Positions 1-15,970 of a stretch of 64,000 nt of DNA are shown one piece after another. Source of the DNA: Nonomuraea indica (GTDB lineage: Bacteria; Actinomycetota; Actinomycetes; Streptosporangiales; Streptosporangiaceae); contig NZ_KZ559477.1 in the NCBI RefSeq assembly GCF_002850745.1, positions 169,393-233,392 of the forward strand, in the 5' to 3' direction. A program made the position numbers and the translations under genes. Below the pieces are notes generated by a model, which saw nothing but the letters and a program-made list of their open reading frames with translations, was not told where the DNA came from and did not search any database. Positions within the stretch are counted from its first letter, which is position 1; each line of letters starts with the position of its first letter.

Positions 1-7090
<7,090 letters not shown>

Positions 7091-7094
<4 letters not shown>

Positions 7095-10000
7095 TGGGGA
7101 CCTTCCATCGACCGCAGCAGGGCTTCGGCCTCGTCGTCCGAATACGTCGCGACCATGAGATAGAGCTCGGCAGCCGCCTCCACGTCGGGCGACGTGAGGT
7201 GCGCGGCGAGCTCGGCGACGGTCGGGTGGGAGAACAGTGTGCGGAGCGGGACCCGCACCTCCAGCGCCTCCCGCAGCCGGGAGGCGATCCTGGTGGCGTT
7301 GAGCGAGTGGCCGCCCAGCTCGAAGAGGTTGTCGTGCCGTCCGACCCGGCCGCCGAGCACCTCCTGCCAGACGGCCGCGACGACCTGCTCCAGCGGGGTG
7401 ACGGGGGCGGTGAAGGCGCGCACCCCCTGGCCGGGGTCCGGCAGGGCGTGCCGGTCCACCTTGCCCGACGGGTTGACGGGCAGGGACTCCAGCGGGACGA
7501 ACGTGCTCGGCACCATGTACTCGGGCAGCCGCTCGGCCAGGTAGGGGCGCAGCCCGGTGGTGTCGTCGGCGACCACGTACGCCACCAGCCGGTCCTCACG
7601 CGCCATGACGAACGCCTCGCGCACGGCGGGGTGCCCGGCCAGCACCGCGGCGATCTCGCCGGGCTCGACCCGGTAGCCGCGGATCTTGACCTGGTCGTCC
7701 GCGCGGCCCAGGAACTGGATGTCCCCGGCCTCGTCGCGGCGGGCGAGGTCACCGGTCCGGTACAGCCGGCGCCCGTCGCGCCAGGTGATGAACCGCTCCT
7801 CGGTCAGCTCGGGCTGGCCGTGGTAGCCGCGGGCCAGGCAGGCGCCGCCGAGATGCAGCTCACCGGGTACGCCGTCGGGCGTCTCATGGCCCAGGCGGTC
7901 GAGGATCAGCGCCTGGACGCCCGTGATCGGCTTGCCGATGGGCGGCAGCCGCGGCCAGTCCCCGGGCGGGCCGGTGAGCGTGTGGGCGATGTCGATGATC
8001 GCGCCCTCGGTCGGCCCGTACTGGTTGTGCAGCCTCATCCACGGCCTGATGAACCGTTCGAGCTGCGGGGTCACCTGGAGCTGCTCGCCCGCGGTGATCA
8101 CCTCGCGCAGCGTGGCGGGCGGCTCGATCCCCGCGCCGGCCAGCGACTGCAGGGCCACGAACGGCAGGAAGATCCGCTCCACCCGGTGGCGGGCGATGTG
8201 GCCGAGCAGGGCGGCCGGGTCGCGCCGCACCTCGTCGCTCACCATGACGAGCGTCCCGCCGTACGCCCAGGTGCTGAAGATCTCCTGCACCGAGACGTCG
8301 AAGCCGAGCGCGGTGAACTGCAGGCTCCGGTAGGAGCCGCTGTGCCAGGCCATGAGGTTGGCGACCGGGCGGTGCGGCATCGCCACGCCCTTGGGCCGGC
8401 CGGTCGAGCCCGAGGTGAACAGGATGTAGGCCAGGTCGTCCGGGGTGGCTCCGCCGTCCGGCCGGTGGTCCGGCCGGCCGTCGAGGTCCGTGTCGACATG
8501 GACGGGCCGCTCGTGCGGCAGGCCGCCGGCCAGCGCCCGGTGCGTCACCAGGACCGGGGTGTCCACCCGGCCGAGCACCTGGGTGAGGCGTCCCTCGGGG
8601 TAGGAGGGGTCGAGCGGCACGTAGGCGCCGCCCGACTTGAGGATGCCGAGCAGGGCGACGGGCAGGTCGAGCGAGCGGCGCACGTGCAGGGCGACCGGCA
8701 CCTCCGGGCCCACGCCCAGCTCGCGCAGCAGGTGGGCCAGCTGGTTGGCGCGCCGGTCGAGCTCGGCGTAGGTGAGGGCGGCGCCCTCGAACTCGACGGC
8801 GACCGCGTCGGGCGTCCGGTCGGCCTGCTGCTCGAAGAGCCCGTGCAGGGTCTGGCCGGGGCCGCGGCCGGCGGGGCCGTGGTCGCGGGCGAGCAGCGCG
8901 GAGACCGGCGCGGCCGGGTCGGCCGCCACCTGCTCCAGGACGCGCACGTAGTGGGCCAGCAGGCGCTCGGCGGTGGCGCGCTCGAACAGGTCGGAGGCGT
9001 ACTCCAGGCTCAGCTCGCGCCCTTCGGCGTACAGCACCAGGTCGGCCTTCGCGCCGCCGTTCTCGACCTCCTCCAGCATCCGGAAGGTCACCCCGCCGGC
9101 GCGTCGCGCGGCCGGGGGCTCCTGCATCGCGAACATCACGTCGAACGGCGGCCGGCCGTCCGGGCAGAGCTCCCGCACGATCTCCTCGAGCGGCACGTCC
9201 GTGGGCGTGGCCAGGACGCTCTCGCGCACGTGCGCCAGCAGGCGCTCGAAGGACGGGTCGCCCTCCAAGGCGGTCCTGATCGGCAGCGTCTCCACGAAGA
9301 ACCCGATCGCGGAGTCCGCGCCCGGCGCCTCCCGGCCGGAGAACGGCACGCCGGTGACGATGTCGTCCCGGCCGCTGTAGCGGTGCAGGAGGGCCTGGAA
9401 GGCCGCGAACACCACCATGAAGGGGCTCGCCTGGGCGCGCCTGCCCAGCGACTCCAGCTCGGTCAGCAGCCCGTCCGGCAGCGTGGCCCGCACCCGGCCG
9501 CCGCGCCGTGCCGGGCCGGACGGCCCCGGGCCGTCGGCGGGCAGCCCCAGCCGCTCGGGCGGCGACTCCAGGAGCTTCCTCCAGTACGGCAGGCCGTCGG
9601 CGCCCGGCGCCCGGCGGTACGTCCCGGCCGGCGCGGGCAGGCTCTCGCCCGCGTACAGCCGCGCCAGCTCGTCGAGGAGGACCCCGGCGGACCAGCCGTC
9701 GAAGGCGATGTGGTGGACGCTGAGCAGCAGCCGGTGGCGGTCGTCGGCCAGCCGGAGCAGCAGCGCCCGCAGCACGGGCCCCTCGCGCAGGTCGAAGGGG
9801 TCACGGGCGGCGTGCTTGGCCAGCGCGACCGCGCCGCGCGGGGTGGCGTCCATGACCTTCAGCGGCACGGTCACCGCCGGCTCCACCACGGGCACCGGCT
9901 CGCCGTCGCGCTCCTCGTAGCGGGTGCGCAGCGGCGCGTGCCGGCGGACGATCTCGTTGATCGCGCTCTCCAGGCGCGCGGTGTCGAGCGGGCCGTCCAG

Positions 10001-11806
10001 GGCGTACAGGATGGGCACGTTGTACTGCGCGCCGGGCGCCATCTGGTCGATGAACCAGAGCCGGCGCTGCGCCGGCGTGAGCCCGCCCTTGTCCGGGGCC
10101 GCCGCGGCGGTCTCCGGCAGGTCGTCGACGGCGCGGGCGAGCGCGGCGACCGTGGGGTGCTCGAAGAGCATCCGCGGCTCGACCGGCTTGCCCAGCCTCT
10201 CGCCGGCGCGGGCGGCGATGCGCATGGCCAGCAGCGACTGGCCGCCCAGGGCCAGGAAGTCGTCGTCCGCGCCGATCGGCCCGGCGTCGAGGACGTCCTG
10301 CCAGATGCCGGCGAGCAGCGTCTCGGTGGGGGTGCCGGGCGGTGTGGCCGAGCGGTGCTCGCGGACCGGGCCGGGAAGCGCGGCGCGGTCCACCTTGCCG
10401 TTGCCGGTCAGCGGGAGCTCGTCCAGGAACACCCAGGCTGTGGGGATCATGTAGTCGGGCAGGAGCCGGCGGAGGTGGACGCGCATCTCCTGCTCGGTCG
10501 CCGTGCCCACGACGTAGGCGACCAGGTCGCGGCCGCGGACGGCGGTCGTGACGGCCCGCACCCCCGGGTGGCGGCCGAGCACGGTCTCGATCTCGCCGAG
10601 CTCGACGCGGTTGCCGCGGATCTTGACCTGGTCGTCGAGCCGTCCCAGGAACTCGATCTCGCCCGTCCGGTCGCGGCGGGCGAGGTCGCCGGTGCGGTAG
10701 AGGAGCCGGCCGTCCCGGTCGCGGACGAAGCGCTCGGCCGTCAGGTCCGGCAGGTCGAGGTAGCCGAGGCCGACGCACACCCCGCCGAGGTGGATCTCGC
10801 CCTCCTCGACGGGCCGCATGTCCTCGTCCAGGAGGTGGACGGTGACGCCGGGCAGGGGAGTGCCGAGCGCGGGCGGGCGGCTCCGGTCGTCGCCGGGCGG
10901 CACCTCGCCGGCGATCGCGTTGACGGCGCACTCGGCCGGACCGTACAGGTTGACCAGCCTGAAGGGCAGCCCGGGGCGCGGGTAGGTGGTGAGCCTGTCG
11001 CCTCCGGTGCTCAGCGTCCTCAGCCTGGTCTCCTCGGGCCAGGACAGGCCGAGCAGGCCCTCGGCGATGGGGGTGGGCGCGTAGCAGGTGGTCAGCTCCT
11101 GCTCGACGATCCAGTCGCGCAGCGCGGGCAGCGAGAGCCTGGTGCGCTCGTCCGGGATGACCATCGTGGTGCCCGCGGTCAGGTACATCCAGATCTCCCA
11201 GACCGACGGGTCGAAGTTGGGGCTGGTGAGCAGCGGGGCACGGCCGCCCAGCCCGAAGGTCTCGTGCGACCACCTGATCAGGTTGTCCAGCGCGCGGTGG
11301 GGCACGAGCACGCCCTTGGGGGTGCCGGTCGAGCCGGAGGTGTGCACGACGTAGGCGAGGTCGTCGGGCCCGACGTCGGGAAGGGGCGAGGCGTCGGGAA
11401 GGGGCGAGGCGTCGGCCGCGGTGAGCGCGTCGATCACGGGGATGCCGTCGGGGGCCAGGGATCGCCACTCGGGCGCCGTGACCACGGCCGCGGCTCCGGC
11501 CAGCATGGCCCGGATGCGCTCCGCCGGGGTGGCGGGGTCGATGGGCGCGAAGGCGAGGCCCGCCTTCATCGCGCCGAGCTGCCCCGCCACCAGCCGGATG
11601 GAACGATCCGCGAGCACGGCGACCCAGGGCTGCCCGGTGGTCGCGCAAGGACGCAACCGAACGGCGATGCCGTTCGCGAGACGGTCCAGCTCACTGTAAG
11701 TGAAGTGATCTTGACCGGCCGAAATGGCGATCCTGTCTGGGGTCTCGCTCAGCCGGTCCAGGTAAAGCCGCAGCACAGATGCTAAAGATGGGGCATCTGA
11801 CGTCAT
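7091..11806 (-). CDS. Two-module NRPS, A-T-C-A-T (initiating module plus one extension)
   Basis: Starts directly with an adenylation domain, so it probably initiates the assembly line. Order: A1 (HTSGSTG near residue 158), carrier (GGQSL near 522), condensation (HHIAFDGW near 696), A2 (FTSGSTG near 1135), carrier (GGHSL near 1499). Pocket residues read by eye: A1 about DPWCSGLVN, which I cannot assign; A2 about DVQFIAQII, near proline codes (DVQLIAHVV) but with Q replacing H. There is no thioesterase or epimerase, so the chain passes to the coupled hybrid gene. I chose ATG 11806: a promoter-like pair at 11862-11890 would place the transcript start near 11855, only a few bases before the alternative GTG at 11851. 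The 15 extra residues of that longer form are polar and unlike an A-domain start. Confidence 0.93.
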
Positions 11807-11835
11807 TGTCACGCCTGCCGATTGTTGAGTTTTTT

Positions 11836-11851
11836 GTGCCGTTTTCGGCAC
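11836..11851 (-). promoter_or_regulatory. Perfect 6-bp stem-loop in the 5' leader of the NRPS operon
   Basis: On the minus strand GTGCCG, loop AAAA, CGGCAC, then six A residues, about 30 nt before ATG 11806. It lacks the T-run of a terminator in either direction. It may protect the mRNA end or control access to the start; function unknown. Confidence 0.4.
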
Positions 11852-11861
11852 GCCGCGGATC

Positions 11862-11890
11862 AGAATGATTGATCACCAGATCCGTGTCAA
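11862..11890 (-). promoter_or_regulatory. Sigma-70-like promoter of the NRPS operon
   Basis: Minus strand TTGACA (11885-11890), 17-bp spacer, CATTCT (11862-11867). The -35 is perfect and the -10 weak. It would start transcription near 11855, giving a leader of about 50 nt to ATG 11806. The rest of the gap up to 12075 holds nothing I can name. Confidence 0.5.
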
Positions 11891-12075
11891 CCCTGTCGCG
11901 ACCCCGCCGCGGGCCTCCGCAAGCGGGCCTCCGGACCGTCACCATCGAGATCCAAGGGCGGCCGTCCCCGAGCGCATCGACGAGGGGCGCGGCAGCGCGT
12001 GTGACGCGCCCGCGCACGGCCCCTCGGCTCGGCAGGCACGTGGCCGAGGGGCGGAGCGTCGCGCGGCCTTCGTCC

Positions 12076-12537
12076 CTACTCCGGCGCGGCTGTGGGTGAC
12101 CCGCCGGCGCGGTGGGCGCGCAGGGCCAGAAGGCCGGTGATCGTCACGGGGACGAGGGCGACATGGCACAGCGCCAGCGTGACCGTGCCGGCGTCGTTGA
12201 GGTCGGCGGGGATGGTCATGACCGGGATGGTCAGGAGGGCGAGCGCCGGGGCCACGGCCATCGCCACGAGGACCACCCCACGCCAGAAGCGTGACAGCAG
12301 CGCCACCAGCGTCATCCCGATGAGCAGGGGCACGGAGGTGAAGCCGGCGAGGGTGGCCGCATCCACCTCGGCCGGCCCGCCCGCGGCGGTGAAGCGGAAG
12401 TCGCCGCCGAGGGCGCGCCCCACCGCGTAGACGGAGAGGTTGATGACCAGTGCGGCGGCCATGGTGGCGGCGACGATGACGGCGGTCCGGCCGCGAGGCC
12501 GCGCCGCGGGCGGGCCGGCGGCGCGGCCCGGCGTCAT
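12076..12537 (-). CDS. DUF6069-like four-helix membrane protein
   Basis: A 153-residue integral membrane protein with about four hydrophobic segments (residues roughly 18-40, 62-82, 84-105, 115-140), an Arg-rich N-terminus and a short polar tail, the size and pattern of the DUF6069 family. No catalytic motif is visible. Its ATG overlaps the stop of the SRPBCC gene (ATGA), making it the last gene of an ArsR-SRPBCC-membrane protein operon. Function unknown; such proteins often sit beside ArsR/AHSA1 pairs. Confidence 0.75.
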   Translation of the reverse strand: MTPGRAAGPPAARPRGRTAVIVAATMAAALVINLSVYAVGRALGGDFRFTAAGGPAEVDAATLAGFTSVPLLIGMTLVALLSRFWRGVVLVAMAVAPALALLTIPVMTIPADLNDAGTVTLALCHVALVPVTITGLLALRAHRAGGSPTAAPE

Positions 12538-13007
12538 GACGGCCGCCCCGCGCGGCGCAGGTACGCCTCGATCCGGTCGAGGGCCCCCGGCCAGACCTCC
12601 TTGGTGAAGAAGTCGCGGACCTCGGGCGCGGGGAAGCCGCTCTGCACGACCGTGAGCAGGGTGCCGCCCTCGTGCTCCTCGAAGGTGACCACGACGGTGG
12701 TGGCCATGCTCCCGCCGTCGGGAGCGCTGCCGACGGACTCGGTGACCAGGCGGCGCGGACGGTCGATCTCCACGAAGGTCTGCGTCTCGCGGAACAGGTT
12801 GTCGGGGTCAGGTCCCCAGACCGCCGTCTGCCGGCCTCCGACGCGCAGGTCGACGTCGATCTCGACGACGCCGGGCTGCTCGTCGAGGATGCTGAACCAG
12901 ATCTTCTGCTTCTCGGCGTCGGTGTAGGCGTCGAAGACCTCCTCGGGGGTCGCGGGCAGCACGCGGGTCGTGCGTAGCTGGATGGTGCCGGTGTCGTCCG
13001 GTGTCAT
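12534..13007 (-). CDS. SRPBCC/AHSA1-family protein
   Basis: 157 residues with the helix-grip pattern of AHSA1/SRPBCC proteins: an N-terminal beta strand (IQLRTTRVLPATPEEVFDAY), central strands (TVVVTFEEHEGGTLLTVV) and a C-terminal helix that covers a ligand pocket (FFTKEVWPGALDRIEAYL). Members bind small hydrophobic ligands or act as Hsp90-activator-like proteins; the ligand here is not known. It overlaps the ArsR gene by 4 nt (ATGA) and is co-transcribed with it, the common ArsR-AHSA1 pairing in actinobacteria. The pairing suggests that the regulator and the binding protein respond to the same compound. Confidence 0.85.
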   Translation of the reverse strand: MTPDDTGTIQLRTTRVLPATPEEVFDAYTDAEKQKIWFSILDEQPGVVEIDVDLRVGGRQTAVWGPDPDNLFRETQTFVEIDRPRRLVTESVGSAPDGGSMATTVVVTFEEHEGGTLLTVVQSGFPAPEVRDFFTKEVWPGALDRIEAYLRRAGRPS

Positions 13008-13363
13008 CGCTCGGTGTCCTTCCCGGTGTCCGTCTCAGGGGCGTTCCTGAGCGTGAAGTAGGCGTCGAGGCCGTCGAGCCGGCGCTCCCACAGGCGCTGG
13101 TAGAACGCGATCCACGACATGGCGTCCTCCAGGCGCTCGGCCCCCAGCCGGCACTGCCGTGACCGGCCGACCTTCTCCGTCGTGACCAGTCCGGCGCTCT
13201 CCAGGACGTGCACGTGCTTCTTCATGCCGGTGAGCGACATGCCGAAGGGTTCGGCCAGCTCGCCGATCGAGGCGGGACCCTGACCGAGCCGGACGAGTAT
13301 CTGCCGCCGGGTCCCGTCCGAGAGGGCGGCGAACGTGCGGTCGAGAACCTCTTGCTGAACCAT
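13004..13363 (-). CDS. ArsR-family winged-helix repressor
   Basis: 119 residues with the ArsR/SmtB fold: FAALSDGTRRQILVRL, the recognition helix region around MSLTGMKKHVHVLESAGLV, and a wing (VTTEKVGRSRQCRL). No metal-binding Cys pair is visible, as is usual for the non-metal subgroup next to AHSA1 proteins. I chose ATG 13363 because a good promoter lies immediately upstream (13371-13399) and would produce a leaderless mRNA starting at or near this ATG. A perfect inverted repeat straddles the start codon and is a likely autoregulatory operator. First gene of a three-gene overlapping operon. Confidence 0.88.
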   Translation of the reverse strand: MVQQEVLDRTFAALSDGTRRQILVRLGQGPASIGELAEPFGMSLTGMKKHVHVLESAGLVTTEKVGRSRQCRLGAERLEDAMSWIAFYQRLWERRLDGLDAYFTLRNAPETDTGKDTER

Positions 13364-13371
13364 GTGGTTCA
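13356..13371. promoter_or_regulatory. Candidate ArsR operator (perfect 7-bp inverted repeat)
   Basis: TGAACCA-TG-TGGTTCA spans the ATG of the ArsR gene and touches its -10. A degenerate second copy (TGAACC-GATA-GGTGCA) lies at 13383-13398 between -35 and -10. The position fits autorepression by steric block. Confidence 0.55.
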
Positions 13372-13399
13372 CTATAGGACGCTGAACCGATAGGTGCAA
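13371..13399 (-). promoter_or_regulatory. Sigma-70-like promoter of the ArsR operon, leaderless
   Basis: Minus strand TTGCAC (13394-13399), 17-bp spacer, TATAGT (13371-13376). The ATG begins only 7 nt after the -10, so transcription should start at the start codon. Confidence 0.65.
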
Positions 13400-13422
13400 C
13401 AACAGTCGTCACCGCTGTCGAG

Positions 13423-13444
13423 TGACGGCCTCCTCGGGCCGTCA
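13423..13444. other. 8-bp stem-loop in the ArsR / beta-propeller intergenic region
   Basis: TGACGGCC, loop TCCTCG, GGCCGTCA. There is no T-run on either side. It lies in the leader of the plus-strand beta-propeller gene and upstream of the ArsR promoter. Role unknown. Confidence 0.35.
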
Positions 13445-13499
13445 GTGAATCAATCCGGTTCTGGATCGGTCAGAGGCTGTTTCCCCTACGGTGTCGATC

Positions 13500-14513
13500 A
13501 TGACAGCCCTCTCCGTGATCCGATCCGCCATGATCCCCTCGACCGGCCCGATCGAGGACTTCGACCTCGTCAGGCTGGACGGACGTCCGCTCCTCGTCTG
13601 TGTCGACACTGTCAACGACGTGTTCCTGTGGGACCCGTCCGAGGATCGGTGGAGCAGGCACCGGCTGGACATGCCGTTCCCCAAGGACAGTGGGATAGAC
13701 GCCATCGAGGTGCTGGCGATCGGAGCCGTCGCCCACAACGGCCGGATCGTGGTCGGTGGGGGCGCGGACCATCAGCCGTTCGCTCAATGGGACCTGGAGA
13801 GCGGCGCGGTGCGGGTCTTCGTGGACGAGTCGCATGCCGGTCTCGGAAGGTCGCTGGGGATGGAGCTGGACGGGCGCCCGATGCTCGTCGGCGGCGACAG
13901 CAGCACGAGCCCTCGCGTTCGCGTGTACGACGTCGAACGGCGCGAGCTGTACGCGGAGCTGTGCGACCACCATTTCGACGGTCTCGGCGGCCTGACCTCG
14001 GGGATGCTGAAGGACAGGCCGGTGCTGGTGTCGGGCAGTTGGGACGGCAGCGCCGCGATATGGGACCTGCGGGAAAAGCGGAGCCTCGTCGGGTTCAGCC
14101 GCTATGCCGGCGGCTTGCAGGGGGTGGGGCTCGTATCGGTCGGCGGACGGTCCCATGTGGTGGCGGCCGGCCGCGACGAGGTCGTGCTCGGCGACCCCGA
14201 GACGGGCGAATGGGGCGAGCCGCTCACCTGGCCGGACGACATCGCCGAGCTGATCGCGAAGGACGAGTTCGACGACTTCATCACCTGCATGGACGCAGGG
14301 CTCGTGGACGGACGCCCGCTTGCGGTGACGGGCACCGGAGAGGGACGGCTCTACGTGTGGGACCTGGAGGACGGCATCGTGCTCGGCGAGCCGCTCGCCG
14401 AGCACGATGGCGAGGTGTCCGCTCTCCGCCTCACCGAGATCGACGACCGCCCCGCCGTGATCACGGCGGGGCGGGACGGGCGCCTGCTCATGTGGAGCCT
14501 CGATTCCGTCTGA
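13500..14513 (+). CDS. WD40-like beta-propeller protein
   Basis: 337 residues made of irregular WD-type blades; recognisable units include VFLWDPSEDRW, AAIWDLREKR, RLYVWDLEDG and LLMWSLDS, each preceded by a V/AVTG or VVGGG strand about 40-50 residues apart. There is no signal peptide or kinase domain, so it is cytoplasmic and probably a protein-interaction scaffold. It stands alone between the ArsR operon and the polyketide cluster with no operon partner. ATG 13500 is preferred; an in-frame GTG lies three codons upstream at 13491. Specific function unknown. Confidence 0.75.
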   Translation: MTALSVIRSAMIPSTGPIEDFDLVRLDGRPLLVCVDTVNDVFLWDPSEDRWSRHRLDMPFPKDSGIDAIEVLAIGAVAHNGRIVVGGGADHQPFAQWDLESGAVRVFVDESHAGLGRSLGMELDGRPMLVGGDSSTSPRVRVYDVERRELYAELCDHHFDGLGGLTSGMLKDRPVLVSGSWDGSAAIWDLREKRSLVGFSRYAGGLQGVGLVSVGGRSHVVAAGRDEVVLGDPETGEWGEPLTWPDDIAELIAKDEFDDFITCMDAGLVDGRPLAVTGTGEGRLYVWDLEDGIVLGEPLAEHDGEVSALRLTEIDDRPAVITAGRDGRLLMWSLDSV

Positions 14514-14607
14514 GAACGTGGGGCCAGCCTGGGGTCTCGTGGCATGCACGCGTCTCCGCCCGCTCGGGGAAGGTCCGGCGCAGGCTCTGGACGATCTGCT
14601 CCGGGCT

Positions 14608-14811
14608 TCAGCGCTTGTGCAGGTGCTCGCAGATGTAGGCCCGTAACTCGAGGTTCTGCCCGATCTTGCCACGCACGTCGGGGGGCGCCGCCGATGTGAT
14701 CGATGGCGCCCCCACGTGCTTGCGCACGAGCCGCGAGTATGCCGCCCGCTCACGGGACAGAGCCCTGCGGCCCCGAGCGCGTTCCCGGCCCTCCCGAGTC
14801 TCGAAGTCCAT
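14608..14811 (-). pseudogene. Small ORF, possible stump of a transposase N-terminus
   Basis: A 67-residue reading frame with a very basic start (MDFETREGRERARGRR, then ALSRERAAYSRLV). It resembles, by memory only, the N-terminus of IS30-type transposases of actinomycetes, after which similarity stops; no helix-turn-helix or DDE residues follow. No inverted repeats were found. It may equally be a spurious frame. The rest of 14514-14900 holds nothing else I recognise. Confidence 0.25.
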
Positions 14812-14900
14812 GGCATCCCCTCATCTGGGACGTTGCGACGACCACGAGAAGAGGAACGGGGGAGTCGGGCCCTTGCCTGGAGACGTGTGCGGAGAGACGG

Positions 14901-15929
14901 TCAGAGGGGCTTGTTGGCCACCAGCAGAGTGGTGATCTCGTTCAGGGCGACCGGCGCCTCGACCGTGAACCCGGCCTCCGTCAGCCACCCCGTGCCCTCG
15001 GCCACCGTGTACTCCGACGACCCGCTGATCATGGCCATGTTGAGGCTCATCAGCAGGTTGAAGACGCCCTCGCGCCGCTCGTCGTCGATCATGCTGTCGT
15101 AGACGAGCAGCGTGCCGCCCGGCGGCAGGTGGTCGAAGGCCCGGCCCACGAGCTCGCGGCGGCGCTCGTCGCTCCAGTCGTGCAGGACGTGACCGAAGAT
15201 GTACACCTGCGTGTCGGGCAGCGGGTCGGTGAAGAAGCTGCCCGCCTGGTAGGCGACCCGGTCGCGCAGGTCGGTGCCGCCGCCGAGCTCGCCGGCCAGC
15301 TCGTCGAAGAACGGCTCCAGCGGCGGCAGGTCGAAGGTGACGCCGCGCAGGTGCGGATGGGCGGCGGCGAGCCGCATGGTGAGCATCCCGCGGCAGCCGC
15401 CGAGGTCGGCGAAGGACTTCACCTCGTCCCAGCGGTACTTCTCGGCCAGCGGGCGGGCCAGCAGCACCGCGTAGCCGTCCATCGCCTCGGTGAAGGCGCG
15501 GGCCCGGCGCGGGTCGGCGTACAGCTCGGCGGTGAAGTCCCCCTTGTCGGAGAACTTCTGCGCCAGGTTCTCGCCCGAGCGCAGGAACGCGCTGAGCGTC
15601 CCCCACGCCGGGTAGAGCCGCCGCTGGTTGAAGGCCAGGAACCCGCCGATGTACTCGGGCGCCGCCGGGTCGAGGTGGGCCGCGGCGAGCGGCGCGGCCC
15701 GGTAGGTGGAGCCGTCGCGGGCCAGCAGGTCCATGGCGACGAGGGCGTCCAGGTAGTCGTGGGTCAGCGCCGGGTGCAGGCCGAACTCGCGCTGGATCTG
15801 CGCGGCGTCGGCCGGCTCCCGTGACAGGCGGGCGAACAGCCCCAGCTCGATCCCGGCGAACAGGGCCTGCGCCTGGAAGAACCCGGTCGCCGTCCTGATG
15901 ATGGGCAGTGCGCTATCCGGAACGGACAT
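14901..15929 (-). CDS. SAM-dependent O-methyltransferase (acetylserotonin OMT-like)
   Basis: 342 residues of the two-domain family: an N-terminal dimerisation/winged-helix part (LPIIRTATGFFQAQALFAGIELGLF) and a C-terminal Rossmann SAM domain with motif I FADLGGCRGML, a DLPP acidic loop and the HDWSD segment that normally carries the catalytic His. Such enzymes methylate phenolic hydroxyls of aromatic polyketides. It is the last gene of the tailoring operon (DUF1772, PPOX, P450, this), 41 nt after the P450, and so falls under the SARP-type promoter at 18202-18233. The start ATG 15929 is preceded by a purine-rich RBS (AGAAAGGAAA). Confidence 0.9.
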   Translation of the reverse strand: MSVPDSALPIIRTATGFFQAQALFAGIELGLFARLSREPADAAQIQREFGLHPALTHDYLDALVAMDLLARDGSTYRAAPLAAAHLDPAAPEYIGGFLAFNQRRLYPAWGTLSAFLRSGENLAQKFSDKGDFTAELYADPRRARAFTEAMDGYAVLLARPLAEKYRWDEVKSFADLGGCRGMLTMRLAAAHPHLRGVTFDLPPLEPFFDELAGELGGGTDLRDRVAYQAGSFFTDPLPDTQVYIFGHVLHDWSDERRRELVGRAFDHLPPGGTLLVYDSMIDDERREGVFNLLMSLNMAMISGSSEYTVAEGTGWLTEAGFTVEAPVALNEITTLLVANKPL

Positions 15930-15970
15930 GCGGTTTCCTTTCTGGGGCGGAAGCGGATCGGGGGAGCGGG

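Noticed and set aside
11807..11851. GTG 11851 as the start of the first NRPS
   Set aside because: No RBS, only a few bases after the predicted transcript start, and the extra 15 residues do not resemble an A-domain N-terminus. Kept as an alternative in the feature text.
14608..14811. Intact insertion sequence at this site
   Set aside because: Only a possible N-terminal stump; no inverted repeats, no catalytic residues and no target duplication seen.
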